DNA of 64,000 nt from Nitrospira_D sp035465795 (GCF_049546785.1 NZ_JBMWAN010000002.1:372001-436000), one strand, 5' to 3'. Shown: positions 8,390 to 17,304, counted from the stretch's first letter. A program made the numbers and translations. Notes: a model not told the origin generated them from the sequence alone.

Positions 8390-10017
8390 GTCGGATCTGG
8401 GACAGCCTGCCCCGCCAGCATTACCTCAGTCTCGCTCCCTGGTGTTGGGTGCAATTGGAAAGCGGAGAAGCGCCCGGTCCGTTTCCCTTCGTGGCCGGCA
8501 TCGCCCCTGAGGTCGTCGCCGGCCTGCACGAAGCCCACAGTCTACTCTCCAGTTCGATCGATACCGCCATCAGCGATGTGTTTTCGAAGCGCGCGCCGCT
8601 GGACGACCCCGATCGGCAGCGGCGGCTGGAAGATGCCTACGCCGAACTGGTGAATTCCCGCCCCTACTTAAAACAGCACATCCGTTGCGGACGGAAGCCG
8701 GACGGGACCTTTCAATGGGAGTTTCCAACCGATCCTACCAAGTCGGCGACCGTGACCAACGGCGGCCTCCGGATTTTTCACTCGGTCAAACGGCAGGCGA
8801 TTCCTATCGGGTTTGACCAACGCCCCCTTGGACCGGTCGTGGGGAAAGTGCTTGGCATGTTGGACGGTACCCATCAAACCGATGCAATCAAAACCGTCGT
8901 CATGACCGCGCCGCGCGAGGCGCAACCGGTCCTGACCAGGCTGATTGACTCGCTGCATCAATATGAATGCCTGCTGAGTGTAGCAACACCATCGGTCCGC
9001 CAGCGCTGGTTCGACGTGGTGCAGGACCGCGACATGGTGCATCTGGGCCATGCGGCACTGCTCTATCGCCAGCAGAACAATGCCTTGCTCTTCGACCCCT
9101 GGCTGCTCCCCTGGTTTGCTGAGTCCTCAATCCCCTCCCTCTGGGGTTCGTTGCTGCCTAAACCGGCGGCCGTATTTCTTACCCACGACCACGACGATCA
9201 CGTGGACCCGCGAACACTCCTGCATCTGCCCAAAGAAACCCCGATCGTCGTGCCCAGCCGCCGCAATCGCAAGAAGCTGCACTACGACTATCTCGGGCTC
9301 TTACGTGAGATGGGCTTCGGGCGGGTGATCGAACTGGCGCATGGTGAACGCTGGGATTTTGACGGCGGCGCGGTAATCTCCGTACCGTTTTACGGCGAGG
9401 ACCCCTGTGACCTGGAGATGCCGAGAAACTGTTACTTGATCCACGACCGCGGACAGAACGTGCTGGTCCACGCAGACAGCGGCCCGACCAATTCAGGCCG
9501 CTCCGCGCTCAAGGACCATGTTATTCAACAGCTCGTCGAACAGTACGGACCGATCGCCCTCGTCCTGGCCTCACAGCAACAACTGCTCGAACTCCGCAGC
9601 TATGCCGCCCACGCCTCACTCTCCCATCCAGGGAAATGGCTGGATGTCGGCGAAAATGGCTACCTGACCAACGCCTACCTGGCGGAACTCTGCGCCGCAG
9701 CCCAGGCTAAGCTGTTTGTCTCCTATGCGACCGGCGGGGCGGACTGGTATCCGGATCACCTCTCCTTTATGTTCAGCCAGCGCAATCCGGCCAGAACCGC
9801 CTTGCTCACGGCTCACTGGGAGCCGCCTGAAACGCTACAACCCCTTCTCGCGCCGCATGATTGCGGGTATCATGGCGCTCGAGCGCTTGATATCTACCGG
9901 ACTACCGCAGCAGGCGGCGTTGACGTCGTCTCCACCGGCGAGTCGCTGACCCCACTGGCGCTCCACCGCCTGGACCACGGCGATCCGCCCTTCATGAAAT
10001 CAGGCGGCCGGTCCTAG
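8386..10017 (+). CDS. MBL-fold metallo-hydrolase with N-terminal extension
   Basis: 543 residues. The first 200 or so residues form an unassigned domain (LPRQHYLSLAPWCWVQLESG, then a helical region). The second half is a metallo-beta-lactamase fold, with LTHDHDDHVDPRTLLHLPKE carrying the HxHxDH metal motif near residue 265, then NVLVHADSGP and a late DWYPDHLSFMFSQ. It resembles the UlaG/RomA-like branch of Zn-dependent hydrolases, which act on phosphoesters, lactones or amides, but the substrate is unknown. It overlaps the VOC gene by 4 nt and is probably produced from the same message. Confidence 0.8.
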   Translation: MSRIWDSLPRQHYLSLAPWCWVQLESGEAPGPFPFVAGIAPEVVAGLHEAHSLLSSSIDTAISDVFSKRAPLDDPDRQRRLEDAYAELVNSRPYLKQHIRCGRKPDGTFQWEFPTDPTKSATVTNGGLRIFHSVKRQAIPIGFDQRPLGPVVGKVLGMLDGTHQTDAIKTVVMTAPREAQPVLTRLIDSLHQYECLLSVATPSVRQRWFDVVQDRDMVHLGHAALLYRQQNNALLFDPWLLPWFAESSIPSLWGSLLPKPAAVFLTHDHDDHVDPRTLLHLPKETPIVVPSRRNRKKLHYDYLGLLREMGFGRVIELAHGERWDFDGGAVISVPFYGEDPCDLEMPRNCYLIHDRGQNVLVHADSGPTNSGRSALKDHVIQQLVEQYGPIALVLASQQQLLELRSYAAHASLSHPGKWLDVGENGYLTNAYLAELCAAAQAKLFVSYATGGADWYPDHLSFMFSQRNPARTALLTAHWEPPETLQPLLAPHDCGYHGARALDIYRTTAAGGVDVVSTGESLTPLALHRLDHGDPPFMKSGGRS

Positions 10018-10054
10018 CAGCATCCATGTTTTCTTCTCGAAGGAGTCTCGTCAC

Positions 10055-11077
10055 ATGAGCGGAACGCAATCACCGATTCTGGTCACCGGCGTCGCCGGCT
10101 TCATCGGCTTTCACGTCGCACAGCGGTTGCTGGAACGCGGAGACCGGGTCATCGGCCTGGACAACGTCAACGACTACTATGACGTCCGATTGAAAGAGGC
10201 GCGGCTGGCCAAACTGGCGAACGCCGACGGCTACCGGTTTCTGAAAATGGAGCTGGCCGACCGGGCGGGGATGAAGGCGCTGTTTGCCGACCATGGCATC
10301 AAGCGGGTCGTCCACCTGGCCGCCCAAGCCGGAGTGCGCTACTCACTGATCAATCCGCACGCCTATACGGAAAGCAACATCGAAGGATTCATGAACATTC
10401 TGGAGGGATGCCGGCATGCGAAGGTGGAGCACCTCGTCTACGCCTCGTCCAGCTCCGTCTACGGCGGCAATACCCATATGCCCTTCTCCATTCACGACAA
10501 CGTGGATCATCCGGTCTCGCTCTACGCCGCCAGCAAGAAAGCCAACGAGTTGATGGCCCATTGCTATGCCCATCTGTACCGCCTCCCCTGCACCGGCCTG
10601 CGGTTCTTTACGGTCTACGGGCCATGGGGAAGGCCCGACATGGCGTTGTTTATCTTTACGAAAGCAATTCTGGAAGGGAAGCCGATCGAGGTCTTCAATC
10701 ACGGCAAAATGAAACGGGACTTCACCTACGTGGACGACATCGTCGAAGGAATCATCCGCACCCTCGATCGTCCGGCGACGGCGAATCCCTCGTGGTCAGG
10801 CGACAAACCGGACCCCGGAACCAGTTCGGCGCCGGCCCGGGTCTATAACATCGGCAACCATCAGCCGGTGGAGCTGCTGCACTTTATCGACGTGCTGGAA
10901 CAGGCGCTTGGCAAGAAAGCCGAAAAGAAGCTGATGCCGTTGCAGCCGGGGGATGTGCCTGCCACCTATGCCGATATCGACGACCTGGCCCGGGATGTCG
11001 GCTTCAAGCCCGCCACGCCGATCGAAGAAGGCATCCCGCGTTTTGTGAAGTGGTATCGAGAATTCTACCAGGTCTGA
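10055..11077 (+). CDS. NAD-dependent epimerase, UDP-glucuronate 4-epimerase type
   Basis: 340 residues, an extended short-chain dehydrogenase. It has the nucleotide-binding GVAGFIGFHVAQRLLERG, the LDNVNDYYDVRLKEARL segment typical of UDP-glucuronate 4-epimerases (CapI/LpsL type), HLAAQAGVRYSLINPHAY, the catalytic SSSSVYGGN Ser region and the YAASKKANELMAHCY Tyr/Lys pair, then RFFTVYGPWGRPDMALF. The reaction is interconversion of UDP-glucuronate and UDP-galacturonate for surface polysaccharide. The ribosome site GAAGGAG lies 9 nt before ATG. No glycosyltransferase cluster is adjacent. Confidence 0.88.
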   Translation: MSGTQSPILVTGVAGFIGFHVAQRLLERGDRVIGLDNVNDYYDVRLKEARLAKLANADGYRFLKMELADRAGMKALFADHGIKRVVHLAAQAGVRYSLINPHAYTESNIEGFMNILEGCRHAKVEHLVYASSSSVYGGNTHMPFSIHDNVDHPVSLYAASKKANELMAHCYAHLYRLPCTGLRFFTVYGPWGRPDMALFIFTKAILEGKPIEVFNHGKMKRDFTYVDDIVEGIIRTLDRPATANPSWSGDKPDPGTSSAPARVYNIGNHQPVELLHFIDVLEQALGKKAEKKLMPLQPGDVPATYADIDDLARDVGFKPATPIEEGIPRFVKWYREFYQV

Positions 11078-11125
11078 CGGCGCTGTCAGACAGCGGGCCG
11101 CCGATCCGAAGGAGGATTCATCATC

Positions 11126-11518
11126 ATGTCACTCTCTCCCGACGATATCCGCGATCGAGCCGATCGCTACTCTGCCGCCTGGCGCGCCCTTGATCCCACT
11201 GCCTGGACTGCCTGTTTTGCGGCCGATGCGGTCAGCCACGAACTCTATGGAGCCACGCCTGCGCAAGGGCATGCCGCTCTCAAGGTCCTCTTCCACACAA
11301 TCGCCGGCGCTCTACAGAAAGTCACCATCCACGCGCAGGAGACGCACGTCGCCCACAACCGCGCAGCGGTCCTGTTTCATGGACAGGGCATTGGAAGGAA
11401 TGGGAAGCCCGTCGAGGTTAAGGGGATTGATGTGTTCGAGTTCAACGAAGCGGGACACATCCAGACTTTCTGGGCTTATTGGGATCCCGCAGCCGTCCTC
11501 GCGAAGCTGCGGGCCTGA
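11126..11518 (+). CDS. SnoaL/NTF2-like fold protein
   Basis: 130 residues with a cone-shaped NTF2-like pattern: RDRADRYSAAWRALDPTAWT helix, CFAADAVSHELYG, GHAALKVLFHTIAGALQKVT, then beta strands HAQETHVAHNRAAVLFHGQG and VKGIDVFEFNEAGHIQTFWA. This fold serves as isomerases, hydrolases or binding proteins, and substrate cannot be inferred. A strong AAGGAGG ribosome site precedes ATG 11126. It is likely cotranscribed with the epimerase gene 48 nt upstream. Confidence 0.8.
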   Translation: MSLSPDDIRDRADRYSAAWRALDPTAWTACFAADAVSHELYGATPAQGHAALKVLFHTIAGALQKVTIHAQETHVAHNRAAVLFHGQGIGRNGKPVEVKGIDVFEFNEAGHIQTFWAYWDPAAVLAKLRA

Positions 11519-11532
11519 AATCTCAGCCGATC

Positions 11533-12090
11533 CTACTGGCAACCCACCGGCACAAACCCCGCCCCGAAGATCCGATTCAGCGCGAGATAGCGCGCATTGT
11601 CGTAGAACGAATAGCTGGGGCCCCGCTGATTCCGCCCGGTCGGATCGCCGCCGTAGGAGGGATCCGAGCCGAAATAGAAGCCGCCCCGCGTTTTTTCATT
11701 CAACCGCACCCATTCCCAGAACATCCCGCAAATATCGCCCCGGCTCCCTGTCGTCGAGGCATACCAGTCTTTGGCCCAATCCGGCACATTCTGCGCTCCA
11801 CTCAGAGATCCGTACTCCAAAGCGGCCGCGGGATAGGAGGGTGGGTTCGTCCCGCCGATCGTGCGAGGAATCAACGGCATATGATCCAGCGAGGGAACAA
11901 TGGACAGAGGCTTAAGAACCATGGCCCGACAGCCCGGTTTCTCCTTGTTCGTGTAAACAGACGTCCCGTCGGCTTGCGGACACTCCCAGGTTTCAGACGG
12001 CTCCGCCGGCGGCGGGGTATCGGCAAACACCGGATGTACCGTAACCAACGCGAGCATGGCGACCACTGAGAGTACACGACTCAGGCCCAT
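11533..12090 (-). CDS. Secreted protein with DUF4124-like segment
   Basis: 185 residues. ATG 12090 is chosen because GGAGGTG lies just before it and a signal peptide follows (LSRVLSVVAMLALVTVHPVF). The mature N-terminus WECPQADGTSVYTNKEKPGC matches the short DUF4124 pattern (a Trp-x-Cys strand then YTNxxxxGC). The rest (WAKDWYASTTGSRGDICGMF, PSYSFYDNARYLALNRIFG) is unassigned, with four cysteines that could form disulfides. Function unknown. Confidence 0.75.
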   Translation of the reverse strand: MGLSRVLSVVAMLALVTVHPVFADTPPPAEPSETWECPQADGTSVYTNKEKPGCRAMVLKPLSIVPSLDHMPLIPRTIGGTNPPSYPAAALEYGSLSGAQNVPDWAKDWYASTTGSRGDICGMFWEWVRLNEKTRGGFYFGSDPSYGGDPTGRNQRGPSYSFYDNARYLALNRIFGAGFVPVGCQ

Positions 12091-12280
12091 AGAGCACCTC
12101 CGGGAGAAGAATGTGACCACACACCGGACATCGCTAAGCGGCCAATCTGCGCGTCGCGACGTGACCTCCTCACCCTACGGAACGCACCGCGCGCAAGTCT
12201 ATGCCGCTTTGGAGGGGGAAAATGAGACCCGGAGCCGGTTTGCCGAGGTTGGCCTGCACAGGATTGCACCGCAAAAGCCG

Positions 12281-12967
12281 TCACCAGATGCGCACGAGAA
12301 GGTCTTCGGGATCCGCCCCTGCCAGCGAGGGCAGGACCAGATCGGCTTCGTGCAAGTGATCCGCGGAATAGGTTGTCGCCAGCCCGAGCACGAACATTCC
12401 GGCGGCGCGTGCGGCGCGAATGCCCGCCTTGGAGTCTTCAATAACGAGACATTCATTGGGCTGCAAGAGGGATAGAGGCGATGCGAGGCCGTTCAGCCGC
12501 GTGAGCGTCATGCGATAAATTGAGGGATCAGGTTTACCGGTGGAGCAGTCTTCCGCCGACACAGTCAGCTCGAAATCATGCTGAATGGGCGTCTGATCAA
12601 GTGCCCGGTCGATTTGCTCACGCCGGCCGCCTGAGGCAATGGCCAGTCGAGCCTGCCGCTTGGCCGCTTTCACAAACTCAACCACGCCGGGAAACAACGC
12701 CGGCTGGTGCGCGGCGGTATGGAGCCGGAACAGCTCCGCCTTCCGTTCCTGGACCTGCCGCATCACGCTCTCGTCGCTGTACCCGTCGCGAGCGGCCAGT
12801 AGCAATGCCGTGCAGATCCGCTCGTCCATCCCGAGATATCTGCCGTAGTAGTCTTCTTTCGACAAGCTCAGTCCGAATTCGTCGAGCGCCTGACAGAAGC
12901 AGTGCACATGCGGGGTCTCATCATCGGCAATGACCCCGTTGAAATCGAAAATGATGACCCGCAGCAT
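12281..12967 (-). CDS. HAD-superfamily phosphatase / phosphoglucomutase-like hydrolase
   Basis: 228 residues. Motif I is IIFDFNGVIADDETPH with the nucleophile Asp8 and acid Asp10 position occupied by Asn (DFN rather than DxD), the cap domain follows, motif II is RLAIASGGRR, motif III includes TGKPDPSIY and motif IV is CLVIEDSKAGIRAARAAGM. This is the beta-phosphoglucomutase / GPH-like subgroup. The Asn at the general acid position is typical of phosphonatase-type or altered HADs and may change the chemistry. It diverges from the antiporter gene. Confidence 0.85.
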   Translation of the reverse strand: MLRVIIFDFNGVIADDETPHVHCFCQALDEFGLSLSKEDYYGRYLGMDERICTALLLAARDGYSDESVMRQVQERKAELFRLHTAAHQPALFPGVVEFVKAAKRQARLAIASGGRREQIDRALDQTPIQHDFELTVSAEDCSTGKPDPSIYRMTLTRLNGLASPLSLLQPNECLVIEDSKAGIRAARAAGMFVLGLATTYSADHLHEADLVLPSLAGADPEDLLVRIW

Positions 12968-13094
12968 TCGGTCTCCGATCCTTGTGTCGCGCCCACTCTA
13001 CTCAACCGCCCTCCCCGCGACAAGCAGCTTTACCTTGTTCGATCCAGTCGGCTGGGGTATTCTCCGACGCAGGCTTCTCCATGCCCTTTCGTCT

Positions 13095-15101
13095 ATGACC
13101 GACTACGGCGTTCTCAGCAATTTGCTCGTCATCTTCGCGGTTTCGATCGCGGTGGTCTTCGTCTTCCATCAGTTCCGGCTGCCCTCCATCGCCGGATTTC
13201 TCGTCGCCGGCGCGCTCATCGGCCCCCACGGATTCCACCTCATCTCCGACACCAGCACTGTCCAAGTCCTCGCCGAAATCGGCGTGGTTCTGCTGCTCTT
13301 CACCATCGGCATCGAGTTTTCCTTAGTCCAGTTGGCCTCGTTGAGGAAGCTCCTCTTTATTGCGGCTCCCGTTCAAGTCGGGGGCGTCGTGGCAATTGTC
13401 TGGCTGGGGTCCCTGGTTGCCGGACTGCCGTGGCAACAGGGCATCTTCTGGGGGTTCCTCCTCTCGCTCAGCAGCACAGCGATCGTCCTGAAAGCATTGG
13501 CCGCCAATGGCGAAACCGATTCGCTCCACGGGCGTGCAACGATCGGGATTCTCGTCTTTCAAGACCTCGCCGTCGTCCCCATGATCCTGCTCGCGCCGAT
13601 TCTCGCCAGTCCCAGCGAAGGCGCGGCCCTATCTATCTTCCTGACGCTCGGTAAATCAGTCGTGGTCGTCGGCCTCGTGGTAGCCGCCGCCTGGTACATC
13701 GTGCCCAAATTGCTTGAGCACATCGTCCGCAGCCGCAGCCGTGAACTCTTCCTCCTCACAGTCATTGTCCTGTGCCTAGGAATCGCCTGGCTGACCTCGC
13801 TCGGGGGCCTGTCCCTGGCACTGGGCGCCTTCATCGCCGGGCTCGTCATTTCGGAGTCGGAATACAGCCATCAGGCGATGGCGGAAGTCCTGCCCTTCCG
13901 CGACAGTTTCAACAGTCTGTTTTTCGTCTCCATCGGGATTCTGATGGATTGGCGGGTGCTGCTTGAATATCCGGCCATTGTGACCGGCCTTCTGGCCGTC
14001 ATCTTGGCGCTCAAGTTCGTCACCGGCGCCGGTGCGGTCCTGGCCGTCGCGGTCCCGCCACGGTCGGCAGTGATGACCGGCGTGGCCCTCGCGCAGGTCG
14101 GCGAGTTCAGCTTCATTCTGGCGCAAGTCGGACAGGAGAACGGGCTACTCTCCGGCGCCCCCTACCAGGTGTTCCTCGCCGTGTCCGTCTGCTCGATGAT
14201 CATTACCCCGTTCCTGATGCAATGGTCGCCGCATCTCGCCCGCCGCGCCGAAGCCGTGCAGCGGCTCCGCCGCTGGTTTCCCGGCCGGACGACCGCGCAC
14301 GTCCTCGAAACGGAAGGACGGCATCTGCGGATTAAAGATCACGTGATCATCGTGGGATACGGACTGAACGGCCGAAACCTGGCAAGGGTGCTCGGAGAAA
14401 CGGAAGTGCCGTACATCGCATTAGACCTGGACGGCGACACGGTCCGGCGGGAAGCCCAGCATGGCGTGCCGTTGTATTACGGGGATGCAACGAACCCCAA
14501 CGTGCTCCGGCATGTCAAAATCGAAGACGCGCGGGTCATGGTCGTCGCCATTTCCGACCCCTTCATGGTTCGACGGACGGTGCAAGTCGCGAGGGGACTC
14601 AACGCCAGACTGCACATCGTCGTCCGTACCCGGTACCTGCGCGAGCTGGAAGAACTGCACCAACTGGGAGCCGATGACGTGGTCCCGGAGGAGTTCGAGA
14701 CCTCGATTGAGATCTTCGCCCTGGTGCTGCGGACCTATAACCTGCCCCAGGATTATGTGATGAAGAAGGCCGAACAAGTGCGCCGGGAAGGGTATGCCCT
14801 GTTGCGGCGGAGCGAGATGCCCGAATTGGCGCACCATCTTCGGGGAGGCACGCTCAGCGATGTCGAGGTAGAGACCTGCCGAATCGATGAGGACTCCCCC
14901 GCCATCGGCAAAACGCTGGCGCAGCTCTCGCTGCGGCCACGAACCGGCGCCTCCGTGATTGCCTGGACGAGGAGCGGCGTGACCGAATCGAACCCGCCAG
15001 AGAAAACCAAACTCCTGGCCGGCGATATTATCGTGCTGCTCGGCTCGCGGGATCAGATACGGCGGGCCATCGCCCTCGTCATGCCCACCGGCACACACTA
15101 G
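13095..15101 (+). CDS. CPA2 monovalent cation:proton antiporter with TrkA domains (KefB/YbaL type)
   Basis: 668 residues from ATG 13095 (MTDYGVLSNLLVIFAVSIAV); an in-frame extension to 12930 would overlap the opposite HAD gene and has no membrane-protein character. About twelve transmembrane helices cover residues 1-385, including GVVLLLFTIGIEFSLVQLAS and FFVSIGILMDW. A RCK/TrkA-N Rossmann domain follows (DHVIIVGYGLNGRNLARVLG) up to about residue 540, then a TrkA-C domain near the end (VETCRIDEDSPAIGKTLAQL). It exports K+ or Na+ in exchange for protons, gated by nucleotide binding. It converges with the Rieske gene, 6 nt apart. Confidence 0.9.
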   Translation: MTDYGVLSNLLVIFAVSIAVVFVFHQFRLPSIAGFLVAGALIGPHGFHLISDTSTVQVLAEIGVVLLLFTIGIEFSLVQLASLRKLLFIAAPVQVGGVVAIVWLGSLVAGLPWQQGIFWGFLLSLSSTAIVLKALAANGETDSLHGRATIGILVFQDLAVVPMILLAPILASPSEGAALSIFLTLGKSVVVVGLVVAAAWYIVPKLLEHIVRSRSRELFLLTVIVLCLGIAWLTSLGGLSLALGAFIAGLVISESEYSHQAMAEVLPFRDSFNSLFFVSIGILMDWRVLLEYPAIVTGLLAVILALKFVTGAGAVLAVAVPPRSAVMTGVALAQVGEFSFILAQVGQENGLLSGAPYQVFLAVSVCSMIITPFLMQWSPHLARRAEAVQRLRRWFPGRTTAHVLETEGRHLRIKDHVIIVGYGLNGRNLARVLGETEVPYIALDLDGDTVRREAQHGVPLYYGDATNPNVLRHVKIEDARVMVVAISDPFMVRRTVQVARGLNARLHIVVRTRYLRELEELHQLGADDVVPEEFETSIEIFALVLRTYNLPQDYVMKKAEQVRREGYALLRRSEMPELAHHLRGGTLSDVEVETCRIDEDSPAIGKTLAQLSLRPRTGASVIAWTRSGVTESNPPEKTKLLAGDIIVLLGSRDQIRRAIALVMPTGTH

Positions 15102-15107
15102 CGATTT

Positions 15108-16196
15108 CTAGCTGCGCCAGCGAAGCGTGACCGGCCCCTTGAGCGGATGATCGAGCGGTTGCCCTGTCTGGACGGAAATGAGGTAGGCCGCTTTCAACTT
15201 GTGGTACCACTTCGCCTGTTGGTCGGCGTCACCGACGAGGCGGAACGGCGGCTTGTACTTAAGCCCGATCGACTGGCGGTCCATCGCCACCTTATCCTGT
15301 GCCAGAAAGCCTTTTGCAAAAGCCTTGAAGATGGATGTGCCGAACGGCAGCCAGCGGAAGACGTTCCAGGCAGCACAGAAATCCATACGGGTTTCGTGCT
15401 CCGTAATCGGCGTCATCAAGACCCGGATCGAGACCCATAACGACCCGCACTGGATGAACTCATACCGCTGATTCGGCAGGACGAAGTCGATGGTCGTGGT
15501 GAGCTCTCCGCCGGAAAACCACTTCAATAATTGATACGGAGGGCTGTTCTTCGACGGCGCATGGCCGACCATCCGGAACCCGTTGGGGATCGGCTCAAAC
15601 CTCTTCGCCTTGTCATGCTGGCTGGCGGGCTTGCGCCAGAAACTGCTCTGATGCACGTAGGGTCCGTGCGCCGGGTCCATTAATCCCACCACGCCGTCAT
15701 CGAGCGTGCTCGACAACATCTGCGAATGCTGAAACATCAGATAGGGTTGCGAGGGAAGGGGATGCCGCATTAACGGAGGAATCGGCCGGTCTGGATACCG
15801 GCTGTCCGCCATGTAGACCCAGATATAGCCGTCCTGATCCTGGCAGGGATAGGACGTGACGCAGATCTTCTTGGGGTCGATCGGAGAATCGCTGACCAGG
15901 GACGGAATCGCCGCACAGCGTCCGTCCGTCTCAAACTGCCAGCCGTGATAGAAACACTCGACTCGGTCCCCATCCAAGCGCCCAAAGGACAAAGGCATCC
16001 CTCGATGGGGGCAAAGGTCGAGCATCGCCGACACACGGCCGTCCTTCGTACGACAGAGGAGTATCGGGGTGCTCAACAGCACCACACCCTTCAACGTCCC
16101 TGGAGCGAGATCGGAGCTGGCCGCCGCCGCATACCAGAAGCCTAAAAGAGGAGGACTGCGTAACGGCGTTGTATCCTGTTCCACGTTGGCGGTCAT
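15108..16196 (-). CDS. Rieske 2Fe-2S oxygenase, aromatic-ring/sterol-type
   Basis: 362 residues. The Rieske cluster motif is clear: CPHRGMPLSFG, then CFYHGWQF about 17 residues on. The mononuclear iron site is seen in DPAHGPYVHQSSF (Asp, two His), as in Rieske non-heme oxygenases of the VanA/PaO/cholesterol-desaturase kind. It begins with PPLLGFWYAAAASSDLAPG. The substrate is not evident and no dedicated reductase gene lies next to it. A good minus-strand promoter lies at 16238-16266, divergent from the DsrE2-tusA genes. Confidence 0.88.
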   Translation of the reverse strand: MTANVEQDTTPLRSPPLLGFWYAAAASSDLAPGTLKGVVLLSTPILLCRTKDGRVSAMLDLCPHRGMPLSFGRLDGDRVECFYHGWQFETDGRCAAIPSLVSDSPIDPKKICVTSYPCQDQDGYIWVYMADSRYPDRPIPPLMRHPLPSQPYLMFQHSQMLSSTLDDGVVGLMDPAHGPYVHQSSFWRKPASQHDKAKRFEPIPNGFRMVGHAPSKNSPPYQLLKWFSGGELTTTIDFVLPNQRYEFIQCGSLWVSIRVLMTPITEHETRMDFCAAWNVFRWLPFGTSIFKAFAKGFLAQDKVAMDRQSIGLKYKPPFRLVGDADQQAKWYHKLKAAYLISVQTGQPLDHPLKGPVTLRWRS

Positions 16197-16237
16197 ACAA
16201 TAAGACGGTCCTGAGGATCGTGGGTGATGAAATTGGG

Positions 16238-16266
16238 ACTATAGCCAGCCGCACGGGTGCGGTCAA
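16238..16266 (-). promoter_or_regulatory. Sigma70 promoter for the Rieske gene
   Basis: On the minus strand TTGACC, 17-nt spacer, TATAGT, with the -10 about 42 nt before the ATG at 16196. Strong consensus match, paired back to back with the plus-strand promoter at 16277-16306. Confidence 0.6.
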
Positions 16267-16276
16267 GTTCGTTGCC

Positions 16277-16306
16277 TTGACAAGAAAAAGATGCGGAGAC
16301 TATAGT
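16277..16306 (+). promoter_or_regulatory. Sigma70 promoter for DsrE2-tusA
   Basis: TTGACA, 18-nt spacer, TATAGT. The -35 is perfect. It lies 57 nt before ATG 16363, with a leader hairpin in between. Confidence 0.65.
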
Positions 16307-16325
16307 CGAAACACCTTGATAATAG

Positions 16326-16348
16326 GGGCGTCGCGCGTGGTGACGCCC
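16326..16348 (+). other. Leader hairpin before DsrE2 gene
   Basis: GGGCGTC and GACGCCC pair as a perfect 7-bp stem with a 9-nt loop, ending a few nt before the GAGGAG ribosome site. It could stabilise the message or control access to the ribosome site. No T-run follows, so it is not a terminator. Confidence 0.45.
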
Positions 16349-16362
16349 TAGTGAGGAGCCCG

Positions 16363-16893
16363 ATGCAAACCACTCAGCTAGAACCTTCCGTCGCTTTAGC
16401 CCGGCTGCAAGAGTCGAAACCAGACAAGGTGACGATTGTCCTCTTGAGCGGAGACTTGGACCGGGCCATGGCCGCCTTCATCATTGCCACAGGCGCGGCC
16501 GCGATGGGCATGCAAGTCACCGTCTTCTTCACCTTTTGGGGATTGAATACGATTCGCCGGAAGGGCGCCGCCAGTTCAGCCAAGGACTGGCTCCGCCGGA
16601 TGTTCGGCGTCCTCAACAAGGGGGGAGCCGAAACCCTCCCGCTGTCCCGCTTCCATTTTGGCGGACTCGGCACCAGGATGATGCAGAAAGTCATGAAGCA
16701 GAACCGGATGCCCGGAGTACCCGAGTTGATGCAGACGGCACTCGATCTGGGTGTGCGGTTTATCGCCTGCACGACAACGATGGGGCTCATGGGTATTACC
16801 AAGGACACCCTGATTGACGGAATCGATCAATTCGCAGGGGTGACGACCTATCTCGCCGAAGCCAAGCAGGGCAGCGTGAATTTGTTTATTTGA
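16363..16893 (+). CDS. DsrE2-like sulfur-carrier family protein
   Basis: 176 residues from ATG 16363, which has GAGGAG 4 nt upstream (a GTG at 16351 lacks this). The pattern KVTIVLLSGDLDRAMAAFII, GMQVTVFFTFWGLNTIRR, an insert with GLGTRMMQKVMKQNRMPGVP, and a Cys in VRFIACTTTMGLMGIT matches the DsrE2/peroxiredoxin-family DsrE proteins that carry persulfide sulfur. The Cys in IACTTTMG is the likely active residue. It sits before tusA, the usual partner in sulfur transfer for cofactor or sulfur metabolism. Stop at 16891-16893. Confidence 0.88.
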   Translation: MQTTQLEPSVALARLQESKPDKVTIVLLSGDLDRAMAAFIIATGAAAMGMQVTVFFTFWGLNTIRRKGAASSAKDWLRRMFGVLNKGGAETLPLSRFHFGGLGTRMMQKVMKQNRMPGVPELMQTALDLGVRFIACTTTMGLMGITKDTLIDGIDQFAGVTTYLAEAKQGSVNLFI

Positions 16894-16970
16894 AAGGCGA
16901 GAGGTACGAGGCCAGAAGCGAGGGGGTTGTCGAATTCTTCCTCTCGCCCATTGCCTCTCGCCACTAGCCA
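16894..16970 (+). repeat. Intergenic GCGAGAGG-unit inverted repeat, copy A
   Basis: The spacer between the DsrE2 and tusA genes starts with GGCGAGAGG and ends with CCTCTCGCC, with a CCTCTCGCCC inside. The arms can fold on each other. Similar sequence fills the gaps at 36121-36234 and 37426-37494. Confidence 0.5.
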
Positions 16971-16982
16971 GGAGTGTTATCG

Positions 16983-17228
16983 ATGATGCAGGCAGATGTG
17001 ACGCTCGATACCCTCGGATACTTTTGCCCGATGCCCATTATTCTCACGTCGAAAAAAATCAAGGAACTTGCCATCGGGCAAGTGCTTGAAGTCGTGTCCG
17101 ACGACGAAGGCATCAAGAAAGACATGCCGGCCTGGTGTGATACTACAGGGCATCAGATGGTCGGCATGGAAGAAGAACGGGCGACCTCTGGCCTGATCTA
17201 CAAAGCGTTTGTGAAGAAGACCAAGTAA
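16983..17228 (+). CDS. tusA: TusA-family sulfurtransferase
   Basis: 81 residues from ATG 16983, with CAGGAG 8 nt upstream; a GTG at 16974 overlaps that site. The signature LGYFCPMPIILTSKKIKEL contains the CPxP motif whose Cys carries persulfide sulfur, and the rest (GQVLEVVSDDEGIKKDMPAW, then GHQMVGMEEE) is the two-layer alpha/beta sandwich of the family. It hands sulfur to acceptors in tRNA thiolation, molybdopterin synthesis or dissimilatory sulfur metabolism. Cotranscription with the DsrE2 gene is likely. A good terminator follows at 17261. Confidence 0.92.
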   Translation: MMQADVTLDTLGYFCPMPIILTSKKIKELAIGQVLEVVSDDEGIKKDMPAWCDTTGHQMVGMEEERATSGLIYKAFVKKTK

Positions 17229-17260
17229 GGGTGCCACTGCCTCGCACGCGAGGAGAAGGA

Positions 17261-17304
17261 AAGCCGGAGGGGAGCTTGAACACCCCTTCCGGCTTTTTCG
17301 TTTT
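17261..17304 (+). terminator. Rho-independent terminator after tusA
   Basis: AAGCCGGAGGGG pairs with CCCCTTCCGGCTT (one bulge), followed by TTTTTCGTTTT. Ends the DsrE2-tusA transcript ahead of ftcD. Confidence 0.8.

Noticed and set aside
12930..13094. N-terminal extension of the CPA2 antiporter frame
   Set aside because: It overlaps the opposite HAD gene, and residues before MTDYG have no transporter character.
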